Source: Streptomyces parvulus
Lineage (GTDB): Bacteria; Actinomycetota; Actinomycetes; Streptomycetales; Streptomycetaceae
Reading direction: 5' to 3'
NCBI RefSeq assembly: GCF_014648855.1
Contig: NZ_BMRX01000004.1
Span: 124,001 to 188,000 of the forward strand
Length of the DNA: 64,000 bases
Part shown: in pieces, positions 52,486 to 61,312 of the stretch
Position numbering within the stretch: position 1 is the first letter of the stretch
Layout of the letters: each line of letters opens with the position of its first letter
The notes under the pieces: model-generated
What the model was told of the DNA's origin: nothing
Databases searched by the model: none
The model's input: the letters and a program-made list of their open reading frames with translations, nothing else
Made by a program: the position numbers and the translations under genes

Positions 52486-53529
52486 GTGGCCGCGGCGACA
52501 CTCAAGGACGTGGCGGAACGCGCGGGCGTTTCGATCAAGACGGTGTCCAACGTTGTACGCGGCGCCCCGCGGGTCTCGGACACGACCCGCGCGCGGGTGC
52601 TGCGGGCGGTGGAGGAGCTGGGCTACCGCCCCAACCCCTCGGCCCGCAGGCTGCGTACGGGGCGCAGTGGCCTGATCGCGCTGGTCGTCCCCGAGCTGGC
52701 CACCCCGTACTTCGCCGAACTCGCCCACCACGTGCGCAGGGAGGCCAATCTCCTGGGCCTGACGGTCCTGACGGAGGAGTCGATGGGAGACACCGCGGAG
52801 GAGCTGCGGCCGGCCAACGGGGTCGGCGCCTCCCTGCTCGACGGCGTGATCCTCTCGCCGCTGCGGGTGACGCCCGACGAACTCGCCTCCGTCACGGACG
52901 AGTTCCCGCTGGTCCTGCTGGGTGAGCGCACCTACGGGCGGGACCGGGTCGTCGCCGATCACGTGCTGATCGACAACGTCGCCGCGGCCCGCGACGTCAC
53001 CGCCCACCTGACCGGGCTGGGGCGCCGCCGGATCGCCGCGATCGGCGTCGACCACCAGGGTTCGGCGACCAGCCGGCAGCGCCTGGAGGGCTACCAGCGG
53101 GCGCTGCACGCCGCCGGGCTGCCCTTCGATCCCCGACTGGCGCCGCGGGTCGAGGAGTTCGACCGGCGCAACGGCCTGCTGGCGATGCGCTCGCTGGCCG
53201 CCCTGCCCGCCGCCGAGCGGCCCGACGCGGTGTTCTGCTTCAGCGACCTGCTCGCCGTGGGCGCACAACGCGCGCTGCACGAGGCGGGCCTGGACATCCC
53301 CGGCGACGTGGCGGTGGCGGGCATCGACGGCTCCGAGGAGGCGCGGTACAGCACCCCGTCGCTGACCTCGGTGGTACCCGACAAGGCGGCCATCGCCTCG
53401 CTGGCCGTCAAGTGCCTCGCGGCGCGCATCCGGTCGCAGGCGCCGCTGCCGTTCGAGGTCCATGTGGCGCCGCACTGGCTGGCGGCGAGGGAGTCCACGG
53501 TGGGCGGGCGCCACCCGGTCGACGCCTGA
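52486..53529 (+). CDS. LacI-family regulator of the sugar operon
   Basis: 347 residues. The helix-turn-helix TLKDVAERAGVSIKTVSNVVRG and hinge YRPNPSARRLRTG are clear, followed by the sugar-binding domain with VLIDNVAAARDVT and GIDGSEEARYSTPSLTSV. It is divergent from the oxidoreductase-PmoA-cupin-ABC operon, the classical position for its regulator. The start is GTG. A CAACGTTG site lies within its fourth row of codons, so it may also repress itself by a downstream operator. Confidence 0.9.
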   Translation: MAAATLKDVAERAGVSIKTVSNVVRGAPRVSDTTRARVLRAVEELGYRPNPSARRLRTGRSGLIALVVPELATPYFAELAHHVRREANLLGLTVLTEESMGDTAEELRPANGVGASLLDGVILSPLRVTPDELASVTDEFPLVLLGERTYGRDRVVADHVLIDNVAAARDVTAHLTGLGRRRIAAIGVDHQGSATSRQRLEGYQRALHAAGLPFDPRLAPRVEEFDRRNGLLAMRSLAALPAAERPDAVFCFSDLLAVGAQRALHEAGLDIPGDVAVAGIDGSEEARYSTPSLTSVVPDKAAIASLAVKCLAARIRSQAPLPFEVHVAPHWLAARESTVGGRHPVDA

Positions 53530-53554
53530 GCCGCCCGGGGGTCGTGAGGGCAGA

Positions 53555-53562
53555 CAACGTTG
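53555..53562. promoter_or_regulatory. Third CAACGTTG site
   Basis: CAACGTTG, 26 bases after the LacI stop codon. It is embedded in a GGGCA/TGCCC dyad that could also act as a weak terminator. It may be an auxiliary operator for looping, or chance. Confidence 0.35.
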
Positions 53563-53633
53563 CCCCCGTCGCGGCGCGAGGGCGCGCGGGGGGCCGCTGA
53601 GCTTCACCGTTCGTCCACCTAGGCTCGGCGACC

Positions 53634-53864
53634 ATGGAGATCCCGAGAAGCCTCATCGAGCTCAAGCGCGCCGCCGACGCCGCGGACGACCGGTACCGCA
53701 GCAACTCCGGGGAGAACGCGTCGGTCGCCCTCGCGGTGTGGTCCGACGCCACCGCCGCGCTGGTCCGCGGCATCACCGCGTACGCCGAGGAGCAGGGGAT
53801 CCCGCGCCAGGACGTCGAACGCGCCGTGGAGCGGGCGGTGCGTCCGCACCTCACCATGGACTGA
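53634..53864 (+). CDS. Small helical hypothetical protein
   Basis: 76 residues, mostly helical and charged (LIELKRAADAADDRYR, then ATAALVRGITAYAEEQG, then DVERAVERAVRPHL). No family is recognised. It looks coding from its third-position GC and ATG start, and is a single gene between the LacI gene and the DUF4232 lipoprotein gene. Confidence 0.55.
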   Translation: MEIPRSLIELKRAADAADDRYRSNSGENASVALAVWSDATAALVRGITAYAEEQGIPRQDVERAVERAVRPHLTMD

Positions 53865-53939
53865 GCACGGGCCCGCCCGCCGGCGATCCGGGACGGCGCC
53901 GGGCCGGCGCCGTCGGGACGACCTGGTCGCCCGCCTCGC

Positions 53940-54647
53940 TCACTCCCCCGTCCCGGACGCGAGCACCGAGACCTTCGCCCGGGAGGAGTTGCCGGAGACC
54001 GGCACCTCGCCGCCCTTCCAGTCCACGGTCAGCGAGTCGCGCTCGTTCGGCGGCGTGACCAGGAGGGTGGCGGGGGTGGCCGTCTTGGCGCCGCTGATCT
54101 CGGGGTTGGAGAAGGAGAGGCCCGCCCAGGCGGCCGCGCCCGGCTTCAGCGTGATCGTGCCCGGGCTGCCGGACGTACGCTCCGGATCGCTGCCGACCTG
54201 CTCGCCGTCCGCGTCGGCGAAGGCGGCGCCGGGGTAGCCGCGCAGGGTGCAGGTGTGGCCGGAGGTGTTGGTGAACACCACGGAGAAGTTCTCCTGCCCG
54301 GCGCCGGGGTGGTTCGGCCCGACGGAGGCCCGCAGCTCCGAGGTGTGGCAGCGCTCGGTCGCCGTACCGCCCGCGGACTTGGTCGCGCCGGACCCGGAGC
54401 CGGACGGATCCGCCGGCTTCGCGGAGTCCGAGGGGGGTGTCTCCCCTGCGGGGTCGCCGTCCGGGGACGCGCTGCCGGCGGGGGACTCGCCGCCCCCGTC
54501 CGTGGCCATGGGGGCGGCCGTGCCCGCGACGGCCTCGGGGGTGTCCGCGCCCTCGTCGCCGGAACCGCACGCCGTGAGCAGCCCCAGCGCGGCACTCGCG
54601 CTCGCCAGCACGACGGCCGTCCGGAAGGTCCGCGATGTCTGCGCCAT
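53940..54647 (-). CDS. DUF4232 lipoprotein
   Basis: 235 residues. A signal peptide ends in the lipobox LLTAC, a Pro/Ser/Gly/Asp-rich spacer of about 70 residues follows, and the C-terminal beta-sandwich is DUF4232: CHTSELRASVG, then FTNTSGHTCTLRGYPGAAFAD. It should be anchored outside the membrane. The family is abundant in Streptomyces and of unknown function. The 189-base gap upstream holds its promoter and some imperfect short repeats. Confidence 0.83.
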   Translation of the reverse strand: MAQTSRTFRTAVVLASASAALGLLTACGSGDEGADTPEAVAGTAAPMATDGGGESPAGSASPDGDPAGETPPSDSAKPADPSGSGSGATKSAGGTATERCHTSELRASVGPNHPGAGQENFSVVFTNTSGHTCTLRGYPGAAFADADGEQVGSDPERTSGSPGTITLKPGAAAWAGLSFSNPEISGAKTATPATLLVTPPNERDSLTVDWKGGEVPVSGNSSRAKVSVLASGTGE

Positions 54648-54836
54648 GTCCGTCTCCCCTGATCGCTTGCCGCACCGGCCGGTGCGGGCCTGCGGCGCCT
54701 CGTGCGCCGTCAGGTGATGCGATGCGCCTACCCGCGGAAAAGTTCGCGATCACCCCGAACGGATTTCCTCACTCCGCCGGAACGGATGGCGTCACCCCGC
54801 CGGCACCCCGCCGGACCGGGCCGGCGGCGGTTGCGC

Positions 54837-56219
54837 TCAGGCGGTGACGCGTACGGAGTCCAGCACCCGGCTGACGTCGGCTTCCGTGCCCCGCAGCCGG
54901 ATCTGCACATACGCCTGGGGCCGGCTCGCGCCCCCGGCCGGACCGAGGGCGGCCTCGACCAGCGTCTCGCCCCGGTGGAAGCAGTCCGCCCAGGTGCGCA
55001 CCCGGCCCGTGGACTCGGCGCCGGTGAAGGCACGCGCCCCTTCGTAGCGGCACTCGTCGTGGCCGATGCCGTCCACTTTGGCGGTGACGTCCCCCTCGCC
55101 GACGAGCCCGACGAAGACGCCCTGGGCCTCGGCGTCCCGATCGCCCCACGCGCTCAGGTCGTCGGCGACGGTCAGCCCCGGTTCGTGCCCCGCGCGCAGC
55201 CCCAGTGCCACGGGGTCCCAGCCGCCGGTCTGCTTCTGGCCGCCCCAGGCGGCGGGGACGCGGACGCCGACCCGGCCCGTGGTGTCCTCGACCGTCACCT
55301 CGGACGCGGCGGCGCGGCCGCGGTCGACGAGCACGGTCGTCGCGGTCACCGCAACGGCCAGGACGAGGGCGCCGGCGGCCAGGAGCAGCGTCCGCCGCCC
55401 GGCGCGGGGGCGGCGCAGGGGGATGCGGCCACGGTGCTCGCCGGCCGACTCCAGTTCCTCCGCGAACGCCCGCGCCGTGGGCCAGCGTCGCTCGCGGTCC
55501 GGCTCCAGGGCCCGCGTCACCGCGTGCGCCGGCCGCGGCGGGAGATCCGGCCGGAGTCGGCCCACCGGGGCCACCTGCCCGGGCGCGGCGGGGACGGTGC
55601 CGGTGAGCAGGTGGTAGGCGACGGCGCCGAGGGCGTACACGTCGGCCCGCTCGTCGATGCCCCCGCCGGGCTGCGCCTGTTCGGGCGGCTGGTAGCCGGC
55701 GCTCCCGGCGGCGAGGGTGAGCCCGGAGGCGTGGGCCAGGCTCTTGGCCAGTCCGAGATCGGCGAGGAGCACCCGGCGCGAACCGTCCGGTGCCGTGGCC
55801 AGCAGGACGTTGGACGGCTTGATGTCCCGGTGCACGACGCCGGACTCGTGCAGGGCCGCGGCCCCTCGGGCGGCCAGCGCGGTCAGGCGCAGGACGTCCG
55901 GCAGGGCCAGGTCTCCGTCGGCGAGGTCGCCGAGGGTGCCGCCGTCGGCGTACTCCATGACGAAGTACGGGCGTCCGTCGGGCAGCTCGCCGATGTCGTA
56001 GACCTGCACCACGTGGGCGGAGCGCACCTTGCGGAGCATGCGGGCCTCGGAGAGGAAGCGCTCCCGCACGTCCAGCCGCTCCGACCAGTTCTCGGCGAGG
56101 ACCTTGACGGCCACGGGCGCCTGCAACTGGTCGTCGTGGGCCAGCCACACGACGCCGAAGGCACCCGTGCCCAGACGCCGCTCCAGCCGATAGCGCCCGA
56201 TCCGGTCGGAGGAAAGCAT
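54837..56219 (-). CDS. Membrane-anchored serine/threonine protein kinase
   Basis: 460 residues. The kinase domain (about 8-255) has the P-loop LGTGAFGVVWLAHD, the Lys in VAVKVL, the catalytic loop HRDIKPSN, DLGLA in place of the more usual DFG, and AGSAGYQPPEQ in the activation segment. A single membrane helix (about 285-305) precedes an extracytoplasmic domain of about 150 residues. ATG 56219 is taken because it aligns with the kinase start (GRYRLERRLG). It is divergent from an ECF sigma factor gene with 47 bases between. Confidence 0.87.
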   Translation of the reverse strand: MLSSDRIGRYRLERRLGTGAFGVVWLAHDDQLQAPVAVKVLAENWSERLDVRERFLSEARMLRKVRSAHVVQVYDIGELPDGRPYFVMEYADGGTLGDLADGDLALPDVLRLTALAARGAAALHESGVVHRDIKPSNVLLATAPDGSRRVLLADLGLAKSLAHASGLTLAAGSAGYQPPEQAQPGGGIDERADVYALGAVAYHLLTGTVPAAPGQVAPVGRLRPDLPPRPAHAVTRALEPDRERRWPTARAFAEELESAGEHRGRIPLRRPRAGRRTLLLAAGALVLAVAVTATTVLVDRGRAAASEVTVEDTTGRVGVRVPAAWGGQKQTGGWDPVALGLRAGHEPGLTVADDLSAWGDRDAEAQGVFVGLVGEGDVTAKVDGIGHDECRYEGARAFTGAESTGRVRTWADCFHRGETLVEAALGPAGGASRPQAYVQIRLRGTEADVSRVLDSVRVTA

Positions 56220-56266
56220 GTGCCTATCATGCATTGCCCCGGATCCGCCCGACCGAGAGGACCACC

Positions 56267-56821
56267 GTGCACGACGCGCCCCGCACCGAGGAACTGGCCG
56301 GGCGGGCTGCGGCCGGTGACTCGGCGGCGCTGGACGAACTGCTGGTGGGCATCCGCCCGGAGGTGGTCCGGCGCTGCGGGCGCTTCCTGCCGTGCCGGGA
56401 GGACGCCGAGGAGGCGGCTCAGGACGCGCTGCTCCAGGTCGCGCGGAAGATCGGGACCTTCGAGGGCCGGAGCCGGTTCAGCACCTGGCTGTACACGGTC
56501 GTCGCGAACTGCTCCCGGCAGAAGTACCGCGAGCTGAAGCGGCGCAGCGCCGAACAGCCGGCGGTGATCGACGACTCGCAGCACGTCGATCCGCGCACCA
56601 CGAGCGTCATCGCCGGCTCCCGGCTGCTGCTCCTGGACGCGCTCGACCGGCTGGAGCGGGAACATCCGCACCTGGTGGCGCCGTTGGTCTACCGCGACCT
56701 GTGCCAGCTGGAGTACGCGGAGGTGGCCGAGCGGGTGGGGGTGCCGCTGGGCACGGTGAAGTCGCGGCTGCACGAGGCGCGCCGGAGGGTGAAGTCCTAC
56801 TTCGGCGACGCCTCGGCCTGA
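56267..56821 (+). CDS. ECF-family RNA polymerase sigma factor
   Basis: 184 residues. Region 2 (about 12-80) contains the DAEEAAQDALLQV and FSTWLYTVVANCSRQ core-binding and -10 recognition helices. Region 4 (about 125-175) has the helix-turn-helix LEYAEVAERVGVPLGTVKSRLHEARRR. GTG 56267 has gagagg upstream. No anti-sigma factor gene follows; instead a Ser/Thr kinase gene lies divergently next to it, and an NCS1 permease gene follows. Kinase-dependent activation is plausible but inferred. Confidence 0.87.
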   Translation: MHDAPRTEELAGRAAAGDSAALDELLVGIRPEVVRRCGRFLPCREDAEEAAQDALLQVARKIGTFEGRSRFSTWLYTVVANCSRQKYRELKRRSAEQPAVIDDSQHVDPRTTSVIAGSRLLLLDALDRLEREHPHLVAPLVYRDLCQLEYAEVAERVGVPLGTVKSRLHEARRRVKSYFGDASA

Positions 56822-56970
56822 GCACGCCCGGCCCCGGAGCGCACGGGGCCCGCGCCGGAAACGCGGCCGTCACGCCGCGGAGAGCGGTCGGAAACGCATC
56901 CGACCTACCGTCGTCCGCCATGAACACGACGAGCGTGCCGCGCTCGTCCCCTACGGCGGAAGAGGCGTGG

Positions 56971-58644
56971 ATGAGCGTCGAGCCACAGCTGACGGAGGCC
57001 ACGGAACCACGGCCGGGACCGGGGCAGGCGCCCCGCACCGACCAGGCCGTACGGGAGACCCTGGAGGACTACACCCTGCGCTTCGCGCCGCGCGGTTACC
57101 GGCGTTGGAGCCCGTTGGTCGTGGCCACCACCGCACTGGGCGGGATCGCCTACATGGCGGACTTCTCCATCGGCGCCGGCATCGGGCTCACCCACGGCAC
57201 CGGCAACGCGCTGCTGGCGATCGCGGTGGCGGCGGTGGTCATCTTCGTCACCGGCTTCCCGCTCGCCTACTACGGCGCCCGCTACAACATCGACCTCGAC
57301 CTGATCACCCGAGGCTCCGGCTTCGGCTACTACGGGTCGGTGCTCACCAGCGTGATCTTCGCCAGTTTCACCTTCATCTTCTTCGCCCTGGAGGGGTCGA
57401 TCATGGCCCAGGGGCTGGAGTACGGCCTGGGGATGCCCCTGTGGCTGGGCTACCTGGTCTCCACCGTCATGGTGATCCCCCTGGTCATCTACGGGATGAA
57501 GGCACTGAGCCGGCTCCAGGTCTGGACGACGCCCGTCTGGCTGCTGCTGATGGTCGCGCCGCTGGTCTACCTGATCGCGACCGATCCCGGATCGGTCGAC
57601 CGGTTCCTCGCCCACGCGGGCACGGACGGGGACGGCGGGGTCGACACCGCGTCGGTCCTGCTGGGCGCCGGGGTGTGCCTGTCCCTGATCGCCCAGATCG
57701 GCGAGCAGATCGACTACCTGCGCTTCATGCCCCCGAAGACCGAGGCGAACAAGCGCGCCTGGTGGACGGCGGTCGTCATGGCGGGACCCGGCTGGGTGGT
57801 GCTGGGCGCCCTCAAGCAGGCCATCGGCGTCTTCCTGGCCGTGTACATCCTGGCGGAGGTCGGGCCGGCCAGGGCGACCGAGCCCATCCAGCAGTTCAGG
57901 AGTGCGCTGGACGCGATGCTGCCGTCGTGGACGGTGGTCCCGCTGGCGCTCGCGCTCGTCGTGATCAGCCAGATCAAGATCAACGTCACGAACGCGTACT
58001 CCGGTTCGCTGGCCTGGACGAACTCCTTCACCCGGGTGACCGGCACCTATCCCGGCCGTCTGGTCTTCGTCCTGGTCAACCTGGGCTTCGCCCTCGCGCT
58101 GATGGAGGCCGACATGTTCAGCTTCCTCAACAGCCTCCTCGGGTTCTACTCGAACTGCGCGATCGCCTGGGTGGTCACGGTGGCCACCGACATCGGCGTC
58201 AACAAGTACCTGCTCCATCTGTCCCCGCACGCACCCGAGTTCCGGCGCGGCATGCTCCACGCCGTCAACCCGGTCGGGGTGGTGTCCTTCGTCGCCGCCT
58301 CCGGGCTGTCCATCGCGATGTACTTCCATCTGCTGGGCGACGCCATGCAGCCCTACTCCCCCGTCGCCGCGGCGGTGATCGCCTTCGTGCTGACGCCCGT
58401 CATGGCCGTCGCCACCAAGGGCCGCTACTACCTGCGGCGCACCGACGACGGCATCGCGGAGCCGCTGCTGGACCCGGAGGGCAACCCGAGCGCGGTCACC
58501 CTCGAATGCCACGTCTGCGGGGAGCGCTACGAGCGGCCCGACATGACGGCCTGCCAGGCCCATGCCGCGTTCGTCTGCTCACTGTGCCTGAGCACCGACA
58601 AGACCGGCGTCCACGTGCTGCCCCCGTCCCCCGCACCCGCCTGA
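56971..58644 (+). CDS. NCS1-family nucleobase permease with C-terminal cysteine-rich tail
   Basis: 557 residues with about 12 membrane helices in an NCS1 purine/cytosine permease arrangement, including GIAYMADFSIGAGIGLTHG and ITRGSGFGYYGS. The C-terminal cytoplasmic tail of about 60 residues has a zinc-binding look: CHVCGERYERPDMTAC then CSLCLS. ATG 56971 has gaagagg upstream; ATG 56920 would add 17 residues without a ribosome-binding site. It probably imports a nucleobase or related heterocycle, with the tail as a regulatory or partner-binding element. Confidence 0.8.
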   Translation: MSVEPQLTEATEPRPGPGQAPRTDQAVRETLEDYTLRFAPRGYRRWSPLVVATTALGGIAYMADFSIGAGIGLTHGTGNALLAIAVAAVVIFVTGFPLAYYGARYNIDLDLITRGSGFGYYGSVLTSVIFASFTFIFFALEGSIMAQGLEYGLGMPLWLGYLVSTVMVIPLVIYGMKALSRLQVWTTPVWLLLMVAPLVYLIATDPGSVDRFLAHAGTDGDGGVDTASVLLGAGVCLSLIAQIGEQIDYLRFMPPKTEANKRAWWTAVVMAGPGWVVLGALKQAIGVFLAVYILAEVGPARATEPIQQFRSALDAMLPSWTVVPLALALVVISQIKINVTNAYSGSLAWTNSFTRVTGTYPGRLVFVLVNLGFALALMEADMFSFLNSLLGFYSNCAIAWVVTVATDIGVNKYLLHLSPHAPEFRRGMLHAVNPVGVVSFVAASGLSIAMYFHLLGDAMQPYSPVAAAVIAFVLTPVMAVATKGRYYLRRTDDGIAEPLLDPEGNPSAVTLECHVCGERYERPDMTACQAHAAFVCSLCLSTDKTGVHVLPPSPAPA

Positions 58645-58655
58645 GCGCATCCCCG

Positions 58656-58684
58656 TTGACAGCGGTGGCTAACAGCCATAGCCT
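58656..58684 (+). promoter_or_regulatory. Promoter of the alpha/beta hydrolase gene
   Basis: TTGACA (58656-58661), a 17-base spacer, then TAGCCT (58679-58684). The match to the HrdB consensus is strong. The predicted start near 58691 falls inside the GCTAAC repeats, which would let a repressor block transcription. Confidence 0.68.
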
Positions 58685-58702
58685 TGAGCTAACAGCGTTA
58701 GC
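58667..58702. promoter_or_regulatory. GCTAAC-type TetR-like operators
   Basis: GGCTA-ACAGCCA-TAGCC (58667-58683) overlaps the spacer and -10. GCTAAC-AGC-GTTAGC (58688-58702) is a perfect dyad across the transcription start. TetR-family repressors commonly use such (G)TAAC...GTTA operators. No TetR gene is adjacent, so the regulator is encoded elsewhere or outside the window. Confidence 0.6.
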
Positions 58703-58729
58703 CACTGCGGGTTCACCACGGGGAGTGTC

Positions 58730-59566
58730 ATGACCGAGTACCTGGCCGTCGACGGCGGCACGATCGCGTACGAGGTGGCGGGATCCGGGCCGCTGATCGT
58801 TCTCGCCCACGGCATGGGCGACAGCCGGGCCGCCTACCGTGCGGTGGTGCCGCCCCTGGTGGCGGCGGGTTTCCGGGTCGCCGCCGTCGACCTGCGCGGC
58901 TGCGGCGAGTCCAGCGCCGACTGGCCGGCCTGGAGCCGCACCGACATCGCGGGCGACCTGCTCGCCGTGGTGCGCCACCTGGGCGGCCCGGCCGTGCTCG
59001 TCGGCCACTCGATCTCCGGCGGCGCGGCCACGGTCGCGGCGGCCCGCGAGCCCTCGCTGATCACCTCGGCGGTGGAGCTGGCGCCGTTCACGCGCGCCCA
59101 GTCGGTACGCCTCGGCGACCTGCGCGTACGGCGCGTGCGGCGGGGCACGCTGCGGCTGCTCGGCGCCGGCGTCCTCGGCAGCCGGCCGCTGTGGCGCTCG
59201 TACCTCGACGTCGCCTACCCGGGCGCGAAGCCGGCCGACTGGGCGGAGCGGCTGGGCCGGGTCGACGCCATGCTGCGCGAACCGGGACGCATGAAGGCCC
59301 TCCAGGGCATGGGCCGCAGCACCCCGGGCGACGCCGGCGCGCAGCTGGCCAACGTGCGCTGCCCGGTCCTGGTGGTGATGGGCACCCTCGACCCCGACTG
59401 GGCCGACCCGCGCGCCGAGGGCACGGCCGTCGTCGACGCCCTGCCCCCGGGCCTCGGACGCCTGGAGATGATCGAGGGCGCCGGGCACTACCCGCACGAC
59501 CAGTTCCCGGAGCGGGTGGTCTCCCTCGTGCTGGACTTCGTGCGGACGGACGCCGCGCGGGCCTAG
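58730..59566 (+). CDS. Alpha/beta hydrolase
   Basis: 278 residues. The oxyanion region is LIVLAHGMGDSRAAY, the nucleophile Ser lies in VGHSISGGAA, the acid in VVMGTLDPDWADP and the catalytic His in GAGHYPHDQFPE, so the triad is complete. It is a cytoplasmic hydrolase or haloperoxidase-like enzyme of unknown substrate. It is expressed from the TTGACA/TAGCCT promoter upstream and is monocistronic. Confidence 0.88.
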   Translation: MTEYLAVDGGTIAYEVAGSGPLIVLAHGMGDSRAAYRAVVPPLVAAGFRVAAVDLRGCGESSADWPAWSRTDIAGDLLAVVRHLGGPAVLVGHSISGGAATVAAAREPSLITSAVELAPFTRAQSVRLGDLRVRRVRRGTLRLLGAGVLGSRPLWRSYLDVAYPGAKPADWAERLGRVDAMLREPGRMKALQGMGRSTPGDAGAQLANVRCPVLVVMGTLDPDWADPRAEGTAVVDALPPGLGRLEMIEGAGHYPHDQFPERVVSLVLDFVRTDAARA

Positions 59567-59653
59567 CCATCGGGCACGAGTGGCCGGTGTCCCGGGAGGA
59601 GACCACACTGGGGAGGGCGTGCCATCCGGAACCTCCGAAGGGAGGACGCCGCC

Positions 59654-60253
59654 GTGACCTCGTTCTCACCCGGCTTCCACGGACGCCCCCGCGCCCTCGC
59701 CGACCGGCTGCCGCCCGGCCAGTACCCCACCGAGTCCTTCCCGGTGCTCTCGGCCGGCCCGACGCCCCGCGTCCCGACCGAGACGTGGACCTTCACCGTC
59801 ACCACGGAGACGGGTGCCACGCGCAGCTGGACGTGGGACGAGATGATGGCGCTGCCGCAGCAGGAGACGGTGCACGACATCCACTGCGTGACCCGGTGGT
59901 CGAAGTTCGACACCCACTGGCGGGGCGTGCCCCTGACCGCCTTCCTCGACGACGTCGAGACCGCGGCCGACCACGTGGTGGCCGAGGCCCACGGCGGCTA
60001 CACCACCAACCTGCCGCTGGAGGACGTCCTCGACGGCCGGGCGTGGGTGGCGCACACCTACGACGGCTACCCCCTCTCCCCCGAACACGGCGGTCCCGCC
60101 CGTCTGCTCGTGCCCCACCTGTACTTCTGGAAGTCGGCGAAGTGGGTGAGCGGCCTGCGCCTCACGGTCGAGGACGAGCCGGGCTTCTGGGAGTCGGTCG
60201 GGTACCACAACTACGGCGACCCCTGGCGCGAGCAGCGCAACTGGGGCGACTGA
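59654..60253 (+). CDS. Sulfite oxidase-like molybdopterin oxidoreductase
   Basis: 199 residues of the sulfite-oxidase/MsrP-type molybdopterin-binding fold: HDIHCVTRWSKFDTHW containing the Mo-ligating Cys, GVPLTAFLDDV, and LLVPHLYFWKSAKWV. No twin-arginine signal is visible, so it is probably cytoplasmic. GTG 59654 is used. The ferredoxin-reductase gene starts three bases after its stop, so the two should act as an oxidoreductase and its electron donor or acceptor. Confidence 0.87.
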   Translation: MTSFSPGFHGRPRALADRLPPGQYPTESFPVLSAGPTPRVPTETWTFTVTTETGATRSWTWDEMMALPQQETVHDIHCVTRWSKFDTHWRGVPLTAFLDDVETAADHVVAEAHGGYTTNLPLEDVLDGRAWVAHTYDGYPLSPEHGGPARLLVPHLYFWKSAKWVSGLRLTVEDEPGFWESVGYHNYGDPWREQRNWGD

Positions 60254-60255
60254 GC

Positions 60256-60957
60256 GTGGCGGCCCACTGGTTCGGCGCCCGGCTCGTGGAGCGCCGCGCG
60301 CAGACCGCGACCGGCCGCACCCTCGTCCTCGACATACCCGGCTGGCCGGGCCATCTGCCCGGGCAGCATGTGGACGTGCGGCTGACCGCGGACGACGGCT
60401 ACCAGGCCGTGCGCAGCTACTCCCTGGCCGCCCCCACCGACGGGGAGCGGGTCGAGCTGGGCGTCCAGGCCGTCCGGGACGGCGAGGTGTCGCCCTACCT
60501 GGCCGACGTGCTGCCGACGGGCGCACGGGTGGAGCTGCGCGGGCCGCTCGGCCAGTGGTTCGTCTGGCGGACCGGGCAGAGCGGGCCGGTGCTGCTGGTC
60601 GCGGGCGGGTCGGGGGTCGTGCCGGTCACGGCGATGCTCCGGGCCCACCGGGCGGCACGCTCGGACAGCGCTTTCAGCCTGCTGTACTCGGTACGCGATC
60701 CCGACGAGATCTGGTACCGCGAGGAACTCGCCGCCCCGGACGACCGGCTCGACGTGCGCGTGCTCTACACCCGGCGCGCGCCCCGCGGCGAGGTCAGACC
60801 GCCGGGACGCATCGCGGCGGCCGACCTCGGCCCGGCCCAGGCCGGCCCCGGGACCGTGTACGTCTGCGGCCCCACCGGCTTCGTGGAGTCCGTCGCCGAC
60901 CTGCTCGTCGGCCTCGGGCGGCCCGCCGCCGACATCCGCACCGAGCGGTTCGGCTGA
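60256..60957 (+). CDS. Ferredoxin-NADP reductase-like flavoprotein
   Basis: 233 residues. The FAD motif VRSYSLAA (RxYS) and the nucleotide motif VAGGSGVVPVTAML are present, with the C-terminal VYVCGPTGFVESVADLL. There is no C-terminal 2Fe-2S domain. The GTG start lies three bases after the sulfite-oxidase-like gene, so the pair forms a short electron-transfer chain from NAD(P)H to the molybdoenzyme. Confidence 0.87.
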   Translation: MAAHWFGARLVERRAQTATGRTLVLDIPGWPGHLPGQHVDVRLTADDGYQAVRSYSLAAPTDGERVELGVQAVRDGEVSPYLADVLPTGARVELRGPLGQWFVWRTGQSGPVLLVAGGSGVVPVTAMLRAHRAARSDSAFSLLYSVRDPDEIWYREELAAPDDRLDVRVLYTRRAPRGEVRPPGRIAAADLGPAQAGPGTVYVCGPTGFVESVADLLVGLGRPAADIRTERFG

Positions 60958-60983
60958 ACCGCACGCACCCACGGGAGACGCTC

Positions 60984-61271
60984 ATGGCACAGGACACCGG
61001 CCGTCCCTCCGGGACCCACCAGGACGGCAACCGCCTCGCCGGCCCGCTCTCGGAGATCCTCCGCGCGGAGCCCACCACCGCCTGGTGGCGCTGCCCCGAC
61101 TGCGGCCGCTCGGGCCCTCTGGCCGAACTGCACGTCTACGGCCCGGAACCGGGCCTCACCGCCCGCTGTCCCGCCTGCTCGCGCGTCGCCCTGCGCATGG
61201 TGCCCGAGGAGGGGCACCTGTGGCTGAGCCTGGGCGGCGCGACCGGGGCCTTCCGGTTCCGCACGGCCTGA
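60984..61271 (+). CDS. Zinc-ribbon protein (DUF6510-like)
   Basis: 95 residues with a zinc ribbon formed by CPDCGRSG and CPACSR. It follows the sulfite-oxidase-like and ferredoxin-reductase genes on the same strand with a gggag ribosome-binding site. This small protein regularly accompanies such gene pairs, but its role is unknown. Confidence 0.72.
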   Translation: MAQDTGRPSGTHQDGNRLAGPLSEILRAEPTTAWWRCPDCGRSGPLAELHVYGPEPGLTARCPACSRVALRMVPEEGHLWLSLGGATGAFRFRTA

Positions 61272-61312
61272 CGCGGGGTCACGCGCCGGGACACGCGCGC
61301 GGAGCCCGGGCC

